Program-made: the position numbers and the translations under genes
Assembly: GCF_001262075.1 (NCBI RefSeq)
Contig: NZ_CP012073.1
Span: 1,426,001-1,490,000 of the forward strand
DNA: 64,000 nt
Reading direction: 5' to 3'
From: Ottowia sp. oral taxon 894
Lineage (GTDB): Bacteria; Pseudomonadota; Gammaproteobacteria; Burkholderiales; Burkholderiaceae_C
Notes under the pieces: model-generated
The model's database searches: none
Told to the model about the DNA's origin: nothing
What the model saw: only the letters and a program-made list of their open reading frames with translations
Shown: positions 47,111 to 57,852 of the stretch, one piece after another
Position numbering within the stretch: position 1 is the stretch's first letter
Layout of the letters: the number at the start of each line of letters is the position of its first letter

Positions 47111-47114
<4 letters not shown>
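46476..47114 (-). CDS. rsmG: 16S rRNA (guanine527-N7)-methyltransferase RsmG
   Basis: A 212-residue SAM methyltransferase acting on 16S G527. It has [14 protein letters not shown], the SAM loop [17 protein letters not shown] and [12 protein letters not shown]. Its ATG overlaps the mnmG stop (ATGA), so they are coupled. A parS-like sequence is embedded in its 3' part at 46543-46558. Confidence 0.95.
46543..46558. promoter_or_regulatory. parS-like site in rsmG (15/16)
   Basis: TGTTCCACGTGAAACA differs at one base from the palindromic parS consensus TGTTTCACGTGAAACA and lies within 2.7 kb of parB. Confidence 0.85.
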
Positions 47115-49027
<1,913 letters not shown>

Positions 49028-49030
49028 AAA

Positions 49031-49074
49031 CAAAAAAAGCCCGGCAATGAATGCGGGCCTGGGCTGAAATTATA
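49031..49074 (-). promoter_or_regulatory. mnmG promoter -10 and leader hairpin with U-tract
   Basis: On the minus strand TATAAT (49074-49069) is followed by a hairpin AGGCCCG/CGGGCTT (stem ends 49060-49037) and seven T, ending only a few nt before the mnmG ATG. It looks like a terminator fused to the start site. Confidence 0.5.
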
Positions 49075-49173
49075 TGAAGCAGAGCCGATTGGGTTATTCG
49101 CGCCGCGCTTTTATGAATGTGTCTGAAACAATTCGTCATTTAAAATGCTTTTTCTTCAACCCGCTCATGCCGC

Positions 49174-50091
49174 ATGAAACACGCAACGACTCTTTCTTTC
49201 GCGCGCTGCCTGCTGGCTGCCTGCGCGGCCTCTTTGTTTGTCTGCGCCGCGCCGTCCGTGGCGCAGGCCGGTTCCGTGCTGGATCGCATTCAGTCCACGG
49301 GCGTATTGAAAATGGGATACCGGGCCGACGGCGCGCCTTTCTCGTGGGAAACAGGGCCAAGCGCAGCGACCGGATATGCGCCGGATATTTGCCAGCGCAT
49401 CGCCGCCAGCATCGCCAGCCATCTGAAACTGCCCAAGCTGCAAGTGCAGGCTGTGCCCGTGCTTGAATCCACTCGCATTTCGGCCGTCATCAATGGAGAA
49501 ATCGACATTGAATGCGCTGGCACCACCAACAGCAAGGCGCGGCGCGAACAAGTGGCTTTCGGCTTGCCTTATTTCTATGCCGGCTCGGCGCTGATGGTTC
49601 GTGAAGGCGGCGGCATCACGGGTCTTGGCAATTGCAGAGGCAAAAAGCTGGGCACGATCGAAGGCTCCACCAGCAGCCAGATTGCCGAACTCAAAAACGA
49701 CAATGGCGGCTGGACGCTCAAAACCTTCAAATCCATGAACGAGGCCACGGCGGCGCTGGGGCGCGGCGAGATTGACGCGCTGATGTACGACGACGTCACC
49801 CTGCTCACCGCAGCGGCGCAATCCGGCGGCAAGCTTTCCGTGCTGGCGCAGCGCTACTCCATCGAACCGCTGGCGCCCATGTTCAGCAAGTCTGATCCCG
49901 AGCTGGAAAAAGTGGTGCTGCAAGCCATGCAGCAGCTTTATCGCGATGGAGAAATGGACGCCATCTACAAGCGCTGGTTTCTCTCCCCCCTGCCTGGTCT
50001 GGGCTACAACCTGAACCTGAAAATGAGCGCCTTGCTGCAAGACAACCTGCGCCGCCCCACAAGCTATGTGGCGGACTGGACGGTGGTGTAA
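49174..50091 (+). CDS. Amino-acid ABC transporter solute-binding protein (paralogue 1)
   Basis: A 305-residue periplasmic protein of the GltI-like family for polar amino acids. It has a signal peptide (FARCLLAACAASLFVCAAPSVAQA), then SVLDRIQSTGVLKMGYR, PFSWETG, the substrate-contact DIECAGTTNSKARREQVAFG, and the C-terminal RRPTSYVADWTVV. It begins a set of three paralogues (also at 50246 and 52127), with no permease or ATPase genes nearby. The ligand is unknown; acidic amino acids are a guess from the family. Confidence 0.85.
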   Translation: MKHATTLSFARCLLAACAASLFVCAAPSVAQAGSVLDRIQSTGVLKMGYRADGAPFSWETGPSAATGYAPDICQRIAASIASHLKLPKLQVQAVPVLESTRISAVINGEIDIECAGTTNSKARREQVAFGLPYFYAGSALMVREGGGITGLGNCRGKKLGTIEGSTSSQIAELKNDNGGWTLKTFKSMNEATAALGRGEIDALMYDDVTLLTAAAQSGGKLSVLAQRYSIEPLAPMFSKSDPELEKVVLQAMQQLYRDGEMDAIYKRWFLSPLPGLGYNLNLKMSALLQDNLRRPTSYVADWTVV

Positions 50092-50245
50092 GCACGCCTC
50101 CTTCTCCCCCAAGGAGAATCAGCAGACAGCCTCTCTGTGTATCTGCACAGGAAATACTGAAACGAACTTTGCTGCAAGCGCTTTCACCCGCGCAAGCAGA
50201 ATGCAATCCATAATTACATTCCCTCGGTGAAAACCCTTGCAAATC

Positions 50246-51163
50246 ATGACAATCGCTTCTGCTTCTTTCTCCCGCCTGGCCCTGCGCCTGCTGGCGGGCT
50301 TGGCTGCTTGCGCGGCCCTGGCGTCGCCTGCGCATGCGGGGCCGGTGCTGAACCGCATCCAGGCCACCGGCGTGTTCAAGATGGGCTACCGCCCGAATGG
50401 CGTGCCCTTTTCATGGGAAACCAGCCCCGGCGCTGCAACAGGCTACGCGCCTGACATTTGCCAGCGCATTGCCGCAGGCATTGCCGCCCATCTGAAACTG
50501 CCCAAGCTGCAAGTGCAGGCTGTGCCCGTGCTTGAATCCACGCGCATTCCCGCCGTCGTCAATGGCGAAATCGACATGGAATGCGCCGGCACCACCAACA
50601 ACAAGGCGCGGCGCGAACAAGTGGCTTTTGGCTTGGCCTATTTCTATGCCGGCTCGGCGCTGATGGTTCGTGAAGGCAGCGGCATCACGGGCCTGAGCGG
50701 CCTCAGGGGCAAGAATCTGGGCGTGCTCGAAGGAGCCACCGGCAACCAAATCATCGACATCCACAAAAACCGCAGCGGCGGCTGGACGCTCAAAACCTTC
50801 AAATCCATGCGCGAAGCCACAACCGCGCTGGAGCAAGGCGAGATCGACGCCCTGCTCGACGACGATGTCACTTTGCTCACCATCGCCGCGCAATCCGGCG
50901 GCAAATTTTCCGTTCCGGCGCAGCGTTACTCCATTGAGCCGCTGGCCCCCATGTTCAGCAAAAGCGATCCGGAGCTGGAACGGGTGGTGCTGCAAATCAT
51001 GCAGCAGCTCTACCGCGACGGAGAAATGGACGCCATCTACAAGCGCTGGTTTCTCTCTCCCCTGCCCGGCCTGGGCTACAACCTGAACCTGAAAATGGGC
51101 GCCCTGCTGCAAGACAACCTGCGCCGCCCCACGGCTTACGTGACCGACTGGACGGTGATGTAG
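50246..51163 (+). CDS. Amino-acid ABC transporter solute-binding protein (paralogue 2)
   Basis: 305 residues, closely similar to paralogue 1 over its whole length (for example LKLPKLQVQAVPVLESTRI is shared). The ATG at 50246 (MTIASASFSRLALRLLAG) gives the same length as paralogue 1; a TTG 9 bp upstream is less likely. Differences cluster in the middle lobe (TGNQIIDIHKNRSGGW versus TSSQIAELKNDNGGW), which may shift ligand choice. It is separated from paralogue 1 by 154 bp. Confidence 0.85.
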   Translation: MTIASASFSRLALRLLAGLAACAALASPAHAGPVLNRIQATGVFKMGYRPNGVPFSWETSPGAATGYAPDICQRIAAGIAAHLKLPKLQVQAVPVLESTRIPAVVNGEIDMECAGTTNNKARREQVAFGLAYFYAGSALMVREGSGITGLSGLRGKNLGVLEGATGNQIIDIHKNRSGGWTLKTFKSMREATTALEQGEIDALLDDDVTLLTIAAQSGGKFSVPAQRYSIEPLAPMFSKSDPELERVVLQIMQQLYRDGEMDAIYKRWFLSPLPGLGYNLNLKMGALLQDNLRRPTAYVTDWTVM

Positions 51164-51190
51164 GAGCCTGCTCAGCCCGCCTGCAAGCGT

Positions 51191-51276
51191 CAGAAACAGG
51201 AGCGAATTCAAGGGCTAAAAATGCCGCTTCGTGCAGTTTCCACTAGGACATCGCGCTATGAATAAAGGAGCTAAAT
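51191..51276 (-). repeat. R1 intergenic repeat, copy n
   Basis: Reverse orientation: AAACAGGAGCGAATTCAAGG, then TTCCACTAGGACATCGCGC and GAATAAAGGAGCTAAAT. Nothing else is recognised in 51277-51485. Confidence 0.85.
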
Positions 51277-51485
51277 AACTCTGCCTGCTCCCTGCGTGTT
51301 CCAGCGATTTTTCAAGGCCGCCGCAAGCCGGCCTGCTGCGCGTCGGCGTCTTTCGCTTCATCTCAAGGCCAAGCGCCAGTCTGGCGGGAAATCCGCCGGA
51401 TTGTTTTTGGCGCGTTTCAAAATCCATTTCTCAAATTGCGACAAAGGCTGCCATGTGAGGCCTGGATATATTCACTGAGCACGGC

Positions 51486-51878
51486 ATGATTACTTTCAAA
51501 ATCAATGAACCCATCAGCGGCAGCCAATTCGTGGAATTGCTGAAAAATACCAGCCTGGGCGCGCGGCGGCCCCTGGATGATTCCGCTCGCATCGCCGCCA
51601 TGCTTGCGCATGCCAATCTGGTGGTGACGGCCTGGGATGCGGCCTCGCTGATCGGCGTGGCCCGTTGCGTGACGGATTTTGCCTACTGCTGCTATCTGTC
51701 TGATCTGGCCGTGCGTGAATCGCACCAGAAACAAGGTGTCGGCATCGCCTTGATTGACAAGGTGAAATCGGCGCTGCATCCCGCGTGCAAAATCATTTTG
51801 CTGGCCGCGCCGGACGCCGCTGGTTACTATCCGCACATCGGTTTTTCACAGCATATGAGCGCTTGGGTCAAGGCGTGA
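51486..51878 (+). CDS. GNAT-family N-acetyltransferase
   Basis: A 130-residue protein with the acetyl-CoA loop RESHQKQGVGIALIDKV (Q-x-x-G-x-G/A type) and YLSDLAVRESHQ strand. The C-terminal AAPDAAGYYPHIGFSQH is typical of small GNATs. The substrate is unknown. It interrupts the array of solute-binding genes. Confidence 0.82.
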   Translation: MITFKINEPISGSQFVELLKNTSLGARRPLDDSARIAAMLAHANLVVTAWDAASLIGVARCVTDFAYCCYLSDLAVRESHQKQGVGIALIDKVKSALHPACKIILLAAPDAAGYYPHIGFSQHMSAWVKA

Positions 51879-52126
51879 GAATTAATCCGTTCAATTTTGA
51901 TTCAGGCATATCGTGAATTTATCGTCAATATCCTGTCGATAAGCAATATTCACATATTTCAGCTTGAGGCGGCCTCAATCAGCCAGCAGCCAGCCAGAAA
52001 CACCCTCTTTGCGCAAGCGCCGTGGCGGTGAAAAAGCGCGGAAAGCCATATTCCGGTAATATTCCACACTTTGTTGCGCTGGGTTCGTCGCATTCCTGCG
52101 ACAAGGCTGCGAATGAGGTTGATGAA

Positions 52127-53032
52127 ATGCTGTTGAACAACTCTGTCCGCCGCGCTGTCTGCGTGTTTTCCTTGGCTTTGCTGGGCGCAGGCAGCGCATG
52201 GGGGGGTGAAACCCTGGATGCCATCAGAAACACGGGGCGCATGACCCTGGGTTACCGCGAAAACGCCATACCGTTCTCATGGAAAACCAAAAGCGGACAA
52301 GTGGTGGGCTACGCCATTGAAACCTGCCAGCGCCTGGCCGCCGCCGTGCAGGAGCATTTGAAGCTGCCTCGCCTGGAAGTGCGCTACGTTCCCGTGACCT
52401 CGGCGGACCGCGTGCGCTCCATTCTTGACAAGCGCATTGACCTTGAATGCGGCGTGACCACCAACACGCCCGCCCGGCGCGAGCTGGTGGCCTTGGGGCT
52501 GACCTACTTTTATGCGGGCGCGCGCCTGCTGGTGCGCGAAGGCGAGGGCATCCTCTCCTTGCAGGACATGAAGAACAAGACGCTGGGGCTGGTCAAAGGC
52601 ACCACGGGCGAGCTGGTGATGCAAAAACACCAGCGCCAGCACACCGACGGCTGGAAAACGCAGCTGTTTGACAGCACCAATGACGGCGTGACCGCGCTGG
52701 AGCAAGGCAGGATCGACGGCATCCTGACAGACGACGTTCAGCTGCTGGTGCGCGCGCGCCAGTCGTCCCGGCATCTGGAATTGGTGGGGCCTGCCTTGTC
52801 CATTGAGCCGCTGTCCCTGGCATTCAGCAAGGCCGACCGGGAGCTGGGCAGCCTGGTGGATGGCGAAATGAAGCGCCTGTACCGCAGCGGCGCCATGCAG
52901 GAGATGTACCAGCGCTGGTTCCGCAGCCCGCTGCCCGAACTGGGCTACAGCCTGGACTTGGCCCCCGGCAGGCTGCTCAACGACAACTTCCAGCGACCCA
53001 GCGCCTATGTGGCGGACTGGGTCATGCTGTGA
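52127..53032 (+). CDS. Amino-acid ABC transporter solute-binding protein (paralogue 3)
   Basis: 301 residues, more distant from paralogues 1 and 2 but with the same plan: signal peptide (VCVFSLALLGAGSAWG), TLDAIRNTGRMTLGYRENAIPFSW, RIDLECGVTTNTPARRELVALG, RRSP-type end PSAYVADWVML. The ATG at 52127 is chosen because upstream residues of the longer frame do not match the family. No transporter permease is adjacent. Confidence 0.83.
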   Translation: MLLNNSVRRAVCVFSLALLGAGSAWGGETLDAIRNTGRMTLGYRENAIPFSWKTKSGQVVGYAIETCQRLAAAVQEHLKLPRLEVRYVPVTSADRVRSILDKRIDLECGVTTNTPARRELVALGLTYFYAGARLLVREGEGILSLQDMKNKTLGLVKGTTGELVMQKHQRQHTDGWKTQLFDSTNDGVTALEQGRIDGILTDDVQLLVRARQSSRHLELVGPALSIEPLSLAFSKADRELGSLVDGEMKRLYRSGAMQEMYQRWFRSPLPELGYSLDLAPGRLLNDNFQRPSAYVADWVML

Positions 53033-53090
53033 GCGCCCGCTCGCGGCTGGCTGCGCGGGGCCGAATGTGAAGGGCGGATGCGCAGCATTC

Positions 53091-53176
53091 TTTTACTCCT
53101 TGAATCAGAGCAAGGGGTCCTAGTGGAATCTGCGCAAGACGGTATTTCCGCCTCTTAAATTTGCTCCTTTTTTTCA
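53091..53176 (+). repeat. R1 intergenic repeat, copy o
   Basis: TTTTACTCCTTGAATCAGAGC, then AAGGGGTCCTAGTGG and CTTAAATTTGCTCCTTTTTTTC. It lies between paralogue 3 and the Gdx gene. Confidence 0.8.
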
Positions 53177-53271
53177 TGCATCATGGCGGCGTGCGCCGCC
53201 TGGCGAACCCTTGTGAATCCTTATCGGGCAGATGCAGCGCGCGCCCTCTTTTTCATTACAGAAACCACGAC

Positions 53272-53595
53272 ATGAGCTGGCTTTTTCTCATCACCGCCGG
53301 GCTGCTGGAAATCGGCTGGCCGCTGGGCCTCAAATACGCGCAGCAAGACGGCTGCCGCCTCGCGGGCATCGCCGCCGCCGTTCTCTTCATGGCAGGCAGC
53401 GGTTTCCTGCTTTTTCTCGCCCAGAAGGAAATTCCGATGGGCACCGCCTATGCGGTGTGGACGGGCATTGGCGCGGCAGGCACATTTCTCGTGGGCGTTC
53501 TCTTTTTCAACGACGCTGCCACCTTTGGCCGCTGGCTCGGCGCGGCGCTGATCATCAGCGGCGTGGCCGTGATGAAACTCTCAAGCGGACGCTGA
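53272..53595 (+). CDS. sugE: Guanidinium exporter Gdx (SugE-type SMR)
   Basis: A 107-residue small multidrug-resistance protein with four helices. The N-terminus MSWLFLITAGLLEIGWPLGLKY carries the essential Glu (LLEIGW) and the GLKY signature of the SugE/Gdx subgroup, which exports guanidinium. The second-last helix reads GTAYAVWTGIGAAGTFLVG, as expected. I looked for a guanidine riboswitch upstream and could not see one. Confidence 0.9.
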   Translation: MSWLFLITAGLLEIGWPLGLKYAQQDGCRLAGIAAAVLFMAGSGFLLFLAQKEIPMGTAYAVWTGIGAAGTFLVGVLFFNDAATFGRWLGAALIISGVAVMKLSSGR

Positions 53596-53690
53596 AAACG
53601 CCCGCTCGTGAAATGGCCAGTCCCATGCGTTCAGCACAGGTGTCCCGCGCCTTTCAATATTGAGTTTCCGGGGGCCTTTTGAGCCGCTTG

Positions 53691-53735
53691 CGCCCGTGAA
53701 ACAAGCCCGGGCAGCTATTATTTTCATAGTCAAAC
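53691..53735 (+). repeat. R2 hairpin repeat, copy 4 (upstream of comM)
   Basis: CGTGAAACAAGCCCGGGCAGCTATTATTTTCATAGTC, the R2 module, 30 bp before the comM ATG and pointing toward it. Confidence 0.6.
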
Positions 53736-53765
53736 AGGCCAGCGAAAAATGGAAGGGAGCCGAGC

Positions 53766-55325
53766 ATGGGATTGAGTCTGGTGCAGGGCCGCGCCCTGAT
53801 GGGGCTGGCCGCGCCCGCCGTGGCGGTGGAAGCGCACCTGGCCAATGGCCTGCCCGCGTTCACGCTGGTGGGCCTGGCCGATATAGAGGTGAAAGAAGCG
53901 CGCGAGCGCGTGCGCAGCGCCTTGCTTAACAGCGGCCTGCAATTTCCGCACAACCAGCGCATCACCGTCAATCTGGCCCCGGCTGATTTGCCCAAGGATT
54001 CGGGCCGCTTTGATCTGCCCATTGCGCTGGGCATTCTGGCAGCCAGCGGCCAGATTGACGGGCGCAAGCTCGCGGGCTGGGAATTTGCGGGCGAGCTGTC
54101 GCTTTCAGGCGAGCTGCGCCCCGTGCGCGGCGCGCTGGCCACGGCGGCGGCCCTGCACGCGGCGCAGACGGAAGACGCCGCCCGCGTTCGCCTCGTGCTG
54201 CCGCCCGGCAGCGCGGAAGAAGCGGCGCTGGCGCCAGGCATTGACGTGTACCGCGCCCGCCATTTGCTGGACGTGGTGGCGCAATTTCTGCCTGACGGCG
54301 CGCCGCCGCCCGCTTCAGACGCGGCCAGCGGCTGGGCCAAGCTGGCCGGCGCCACGCCCGCCGCTGCGCCCCAATACCCCGATCTGGCCGATGTGAAAGG
54401 CCAGGCCGCCGCCAAGCGCGCGCTGGAAATCGCCGCCGCTGGCGGCCACAGCCTGCTCATGTCCGGGCCGCCGGGCACGGGCAAATCCATGCTCGCGCAG
54501 CGCTTTGCGGGCCTGCTGCCGCCCATGAGCGCGCCAGACGCGCTGCAAAGCGCCGCCATCGCCAGCCTGGCCGGGCGCTTTTCGCTGGCCCAATGGGGTT
54601 TGCGCCCTACTTGCGCACCGCACCACTCGGCCAGCGCCGTGGCGCTGGTCGGCGGCGGCTCGCCGCCCAAGCCGGGCGAAATTTCGCTGGCGCACAACGG
54701 CGTGCTGTTTCTGGATGAACTGCCCGAATTCCCCCGCGCCGCGCTGGAAGCCTTGCGCGAGCCGCTGGAATCGGGCCACATCACCATCTCGCGCGCCGCG
54801 CAGCGGGCCGAATTTCCGGCGCGCTTTCAGCTCGTAGCCGCCATGAACCCCTGCCCTTGCGGCCACCTGGGCGATGCGCGTCACGCCTGCCGCTGCACGC
54901 CGGACCAAATCGCCCGCTATCAAGGCAAGCTCTCCGGCCCGCTGCTGGACCGCATCGACCTGCACGTGGAAGTGCCCGCCCTGCCCGCCGCCGAGCTGCT
55001 GGCCGCCCCGCCTGGCGAAAGCAGCGCCGCCATACGCGCGCGCTGCGCCGCCGCCTGGCAGCGCGCGCTGGCGCGGCAAGGCATGCCCAATCAATATCTG
55101 GCCGGGCAGGCGCTGGATGAATATCTGCATTTGCAGCCCGAAGCCGCCCGCTTTGCCCAAACCGCCGCCGAGCGCCTGGGCTGGAGCGCCCGCGCCACGC
55201 ACCGCGCCCTGAAAGTGGCCCGCACCATTGCCGACCTGGCCGGCAGCCCCACCGTGGCCGCCGCCCACGTGGCCGAAGCCGTGCAATACCGGCGCGCACT
55301 GGGCGCGGCCGCCGCGCGCCATTAA
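53766..55325 (+). CDS. comM: ComM/YifB Mg-chelatase-like AAA+ ATPase
   Basis: A 519-residue helicase-like ATPase needed for branch migration during natural transformation in other bacteria. It starts SLVQGRALMGLAAPAVAVEAHLANGLPAF, with a Lon-like N-domain, Walker A GPPGTGKSM, sensor VAAMNPCPCGHLGD with a Cys cluster (ARHACRC) of possible zinc use, and the C-terminal helical lid. GGGAGC lies before the ATG. Natural competence of this organism is not otherwise shown here. Confidence 0.93.
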   Translation: MGLSLVQGRALMGLAAPAVAVEAHLANGLPAFTLVGLADIEVKEARERVRSALLNSGLQFPHNQRITVNLAPADLPKDSGRFDLPIALGILAASGQIDGRKLAGWEFAGELSLSGELRPVRGALATAAALHAAQTEDAARVRLVLPPGSAEEAALAPGIDVYRARHLLDVVAQFLPDGAPPPASDAASGWAKLAGATPAAAPQYPDLADVKGQAAAKRALEIAAAGGHSLLMSGPPGTGKSMLAQRFAGLLPPMSAPDALQSAAIASLAGRFSLAQWGLRPTCAPHHSASAVALVGGGSPPKPGEISLAHNGVLFLDELPEFPRAALEALREPLESGHITISRAAQRAEFPARFQLVAAMNPCPCGHLGDARHACRCTPDQIARYQGKLSGPLLDRIDLHVEVPALPAAELLAAPPGESSAAIRARCAAAWQRALARQGMPNQYLAGQALDEYLHLQPEAARFAQTAAERLGWSARATHRALKVARTIADLAGSPTVAAAHVAEAVQYRRALGAAAARH

Positions 55326-55481
55326 TGAATGCAAAGAAAGAGACAAGCGCGCCTATTACATGAATATGGCACGAAAAATGCTATGAAAAACCCGAAAAGC
55401 GTGTCATGCTAGATAGCTCCGCATCGTTGTTTGATGTTTTTTCGCGGCTGATTCGCCGCAGGATTTTTTAGAAGTATTGAA

Positions 55482-56138
55482 ATGTCCAACTCCAAAGACG
55501 CCCTTGTTTTCCTGATCGACGACGATGCCAGCGTGCGCGAAGCCCTTGCCTGGCTGCTGCGCTCGCGCCGCCTGGTGCCTGAGGCTTTTTCCAGCGCCGA
55601 AGCCTTTGAGGCCATGCTCGGCCCGGCCCCGGAGCTTGACGGCGATGAGCCGCCCCCCGTGCCGCCGCACCCGGCCTGCATCGTGCTGGACGTGCGCCTG
55701 GAAGGCGGCATGAGCGGTCTGGAGCTGTTTGAAAAACTGCTGGCGCGCGGCATCGCCTGGGTGTGGCCCGTCATCTTCCTCACGGGCCATGCCGACGTGC
55801 CCATGGCCGTGGCCTCCATCAAGCGCGGCGCTTTCGACTTCTGCGAAAAACCCTTCTCCGACAACGCGCTGGTGGACCGCATCGAACAGGCCCTGCAAGT
55901 CTCCGCCGAACGCATGGAAGTGCTGCATGACCGCCATGACGTTGTCGCCCGCATCAACGAGCTGACCGACCGCGAGCAGGAAGTGATGTACTGCATTGCC
56001 CGGGGCCTGGCCAACAAGGCCACGGCAGACGAGCTGGGCATCAGCGTGCGCACGGTGGAAGTGCATCGCGCCCGCGTGTTTGACAAGATGCGCGTCAAAT
56101 CCGCCGTCGACTTGGCCAACTTGTTGCAAGCCTTGTGA
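55482..56138 (+). CDS. FixJ-type LuxR-family response regulator (orphan)
   Basis: A 218-residue regulator. The receiver domain (FLIDDDASVREALAWLL, phospho-Asp in CIVLDVRLEGGMSG) is followed by a LuxR-type HTH (ELTDREQEVMYCIARGLANKATADELGISVRTVEVHRARVFDKM). The receiver holds an unusual 15-residue acidic/proline insert (PELDGDEPPPVPPHP) before the phospho-Asp strand. No kinase gene is adjacent. Confidence 0.87.
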   Translation: MSNSKDALVFLIDDDASVREALAWLLRSRRLVPEAFSSAEAFEAMLGPAPELDGDEPPPVPPHPACIVLDVRLEGGMSGLELFEKLLARGIAWVWPVIFLTGHADVPMAVASIKRGAFDFCEKPFSDNALVDRIEQALQVSAERMEVLHDRHDVVARINELTDREQEVMYCIARGLANKATADELGISVRTVEVHRARVFDKMRVKSAVDLANLLQAL

Positions 56139-56183
56139 GCGCCACAGGCCGCAGAGCAGGTTGAGCCTGAGCAGACAACGCGC

Positions 56184-56214
56184 AAGCGGGCCGCCCGGCC
56201 CGCTTTTCTTTGAA
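56184..56214 (+). terminator. Intrinsic terminator of the response regulator gene
   Basis: AAGCGGGCC-GCC-CGGCCCGCTT (9-bp stem) followed by TTCTTT. An isolated GAACAGGTTCC R3-like half-end follows at ~56214. Confidence 0.75.
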
Positions 56215-56264
56215 CAGGTTCCGGGGCCGCGAGGATTGGCTGCCCTTATTTCTGAAGCAGACCC

Positions 56265-57650
56265 ATGCGAATCATCATCCTTGGCGCAGGCCGCGTTGGC
56301 GAAAGCGTGGCCGAAAACCTGGCCAGCGAGCAAAACGACATCACCGTCATCGACCCCGACCCCGAGCGCCTGCGCCGCCTGGAAGACCGCCTGGAGCTGC
56401 GCGGCGTCATCGGCAATGGCATCCAGCCCTCGGTGCTGCGCAATGCGGGCGCGCAAGATGCCGACATGTTCGTTGCCTGCACCCCGCAGGACGAAACCAA
56501 CCTGGTGGCCTGCAAGATCGCGCACGACGTGTTCAACGTGCCCACCCGCATCGCCCGCGTACGCTCCCCCGAAATCAAGGACAGTGAGGCGCTGCTGGGG
56601 CCAGACGGCTTTGCGGTAGACCGCGTCATCTGCCCTGAAGACTCCGTCACGCGCTACATCCGCCAGCTGGTGGAATACCCGGAAGCGCTGCAAGCGCTGC
56701 AATTCTCGCAAGGCCGCGTCTGCCTGGTGGCCGTGCGCGTGTCAGGCCACAGCGACCTGGCCGGGCGTACCGTGGGCGAATTCAGCCAAGAACACGGGGA
56801 GATGAATTTCCGCATCGTCGCCATCTACCACCTGGGCGAAGAAATAGCCTGCGACTCGGCCTCGCGCGTGTGTGCGGGAGATGAAGTATTCGTGCTGGTC
56901 GCCCGCGAGCAGGCGTACCAAGTGTTGCGCGCCATCGGCAACGCCAACCAGCCCGTGCGCCGCGTGATGATTGTGGGCGGCGGCCGCGTGGGCCTGAGCC
57001 TGGCGCGCAGCCTAGCGGGGCAATGCGCCGTCAAGGTCATCGAGCACGACCGTCTGCGCTGCAAATACCTGGCTGGCGAGCTGCCCGATTCGCTCGTGCT
57101 GCTGGGCGACGCCGCCGACGAAGACCTGCTGCGCAACGAAAACGTAGGCGAAATGGATTTGTTCGTGGCCGTCACCAGCGACGACGAAGACAACATCCTC
57201 TCGGCCATGCTCGCCAAGCGCATGGGCGCGCGGCGCGTCATGGCCCTGGTCAATCGCCGCGCCTATGCCGACATGCTCGAAGGCAGCGCCATCGACATTG
57301 CCATCTCGCCCGCGCACGCCGTCATCGGCGAGCTGCTCACCCACGTGCGGCGCGGCGCAGTGGTTGCCGTTCACAGCCTGCGCCGGGGCGCCGCCGAAGC
57401 GCTGGAAGGCGTGGCCCGGGGCAGCGCCAAGACTTCACGCCTTGTGGGCCGCCGCATCGACGAAATCGAACTGCCGCAAGGCGCGCGCGTTGGCGCCATC
57501 GTGCGCCCTTCCACCCTGGGCACGCAAGTGCTCATGCCCCACCATGACACCGTCATCGAAGCCGATGACCACGTCATTCTCTTTCTGCCCCACAAACGCG
57601 CCATCCGGGAAGCAGACAAGCTCTTTCAGGTGCGCGCCACTTTCTTCTAG
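56265..57650 (+). CDS. trkA: Trk potassium-uptake regulatory subunit TrkA
   Basis: A 461-residue cytosolic NAD-binding subunit of the Trk K+ channel, with two RCK modules: IIILGAGRVGESVAENLA and MIVGGGRVGLSLARSLAG Rossmann motifs, each followed by a TrkA-C domain. The usual partner trkH, often next to trkA, is not in the window, so the membrane subunit must be encoded elsewhere. Confidence 0.95.
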   Translation: MRIIILGAGRVGESVAENLASEQNDITVIDPDPERLRRLEDRLELRGVIGNGIQPSVLRNAGAQDADMFVACTPQDETNLVACKIAHDVFNVPTRIARVRSPEIKDSEALLGPDGFAVDRVICPEDSVTRYIRQLVEYPEALQALQFSQGRVCLVAVRVSGHSDLAGRTVGEFSQEHGEMNFRIVAIYHLGEEIACDSASRVCAGDEVFVLVAREQAYQVLRAIGNANQPVRRVMIVGGGRVGLSLARSLAGQCAVKVIEHDRLRCKYLAGELPDSLVLLGDAADEDLLRNENVGEMDLFVAVTSDDEDNILSAMLAKRMGARRVMALVNRRAYADMLEGSAIDIAISPAHAVIGELLTHVRRGAVVAVHSLRRGAAEALEGVARGSAKTSRLVGRRIDEIELPQGARVGAIVRPSTLGTQVLMPHHDTVIEADDHVILFLPHKRAIREADKLFQVRATFF

Positions 57651-57737
57651 ATTGCTCTTCTAACAATAGCATGATGTCCTAGTAGGGGCTGAGCAAAGCG
57701 GCATTTTGAACCCCTTGAATTCGCTCCTATTTTTGAT
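57651..57737 (+). repeat. R1 intergenic repeat, copy p
   Basis: TTGCTCTTCTAACAATAGC, then ATGATGTCCTAGTAGG and CTTGAATTCGCTCCTATTTTTG. It begins at the trkA stop codon. Confidence 0.8.
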
Positions 57738-57852
57738 ATTTCCTGGCGATCGGCCCTGCCCGGAGACTTGCTCTGCCTGCACCTGCTGCAAGCACCCCGT
57801 TGCTATCATGCGCAGTTGCATTTTTCGCGGGCAACCCCCACCCTTCGCTCTC

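Noticed and set aside
53033-53271. Guanidine riboswitch upstream of the Gdx gene
   Set aside because: No paired ACGR-loop hairpins or ykkC-like core could be found; the region is mostly an R1 copy.
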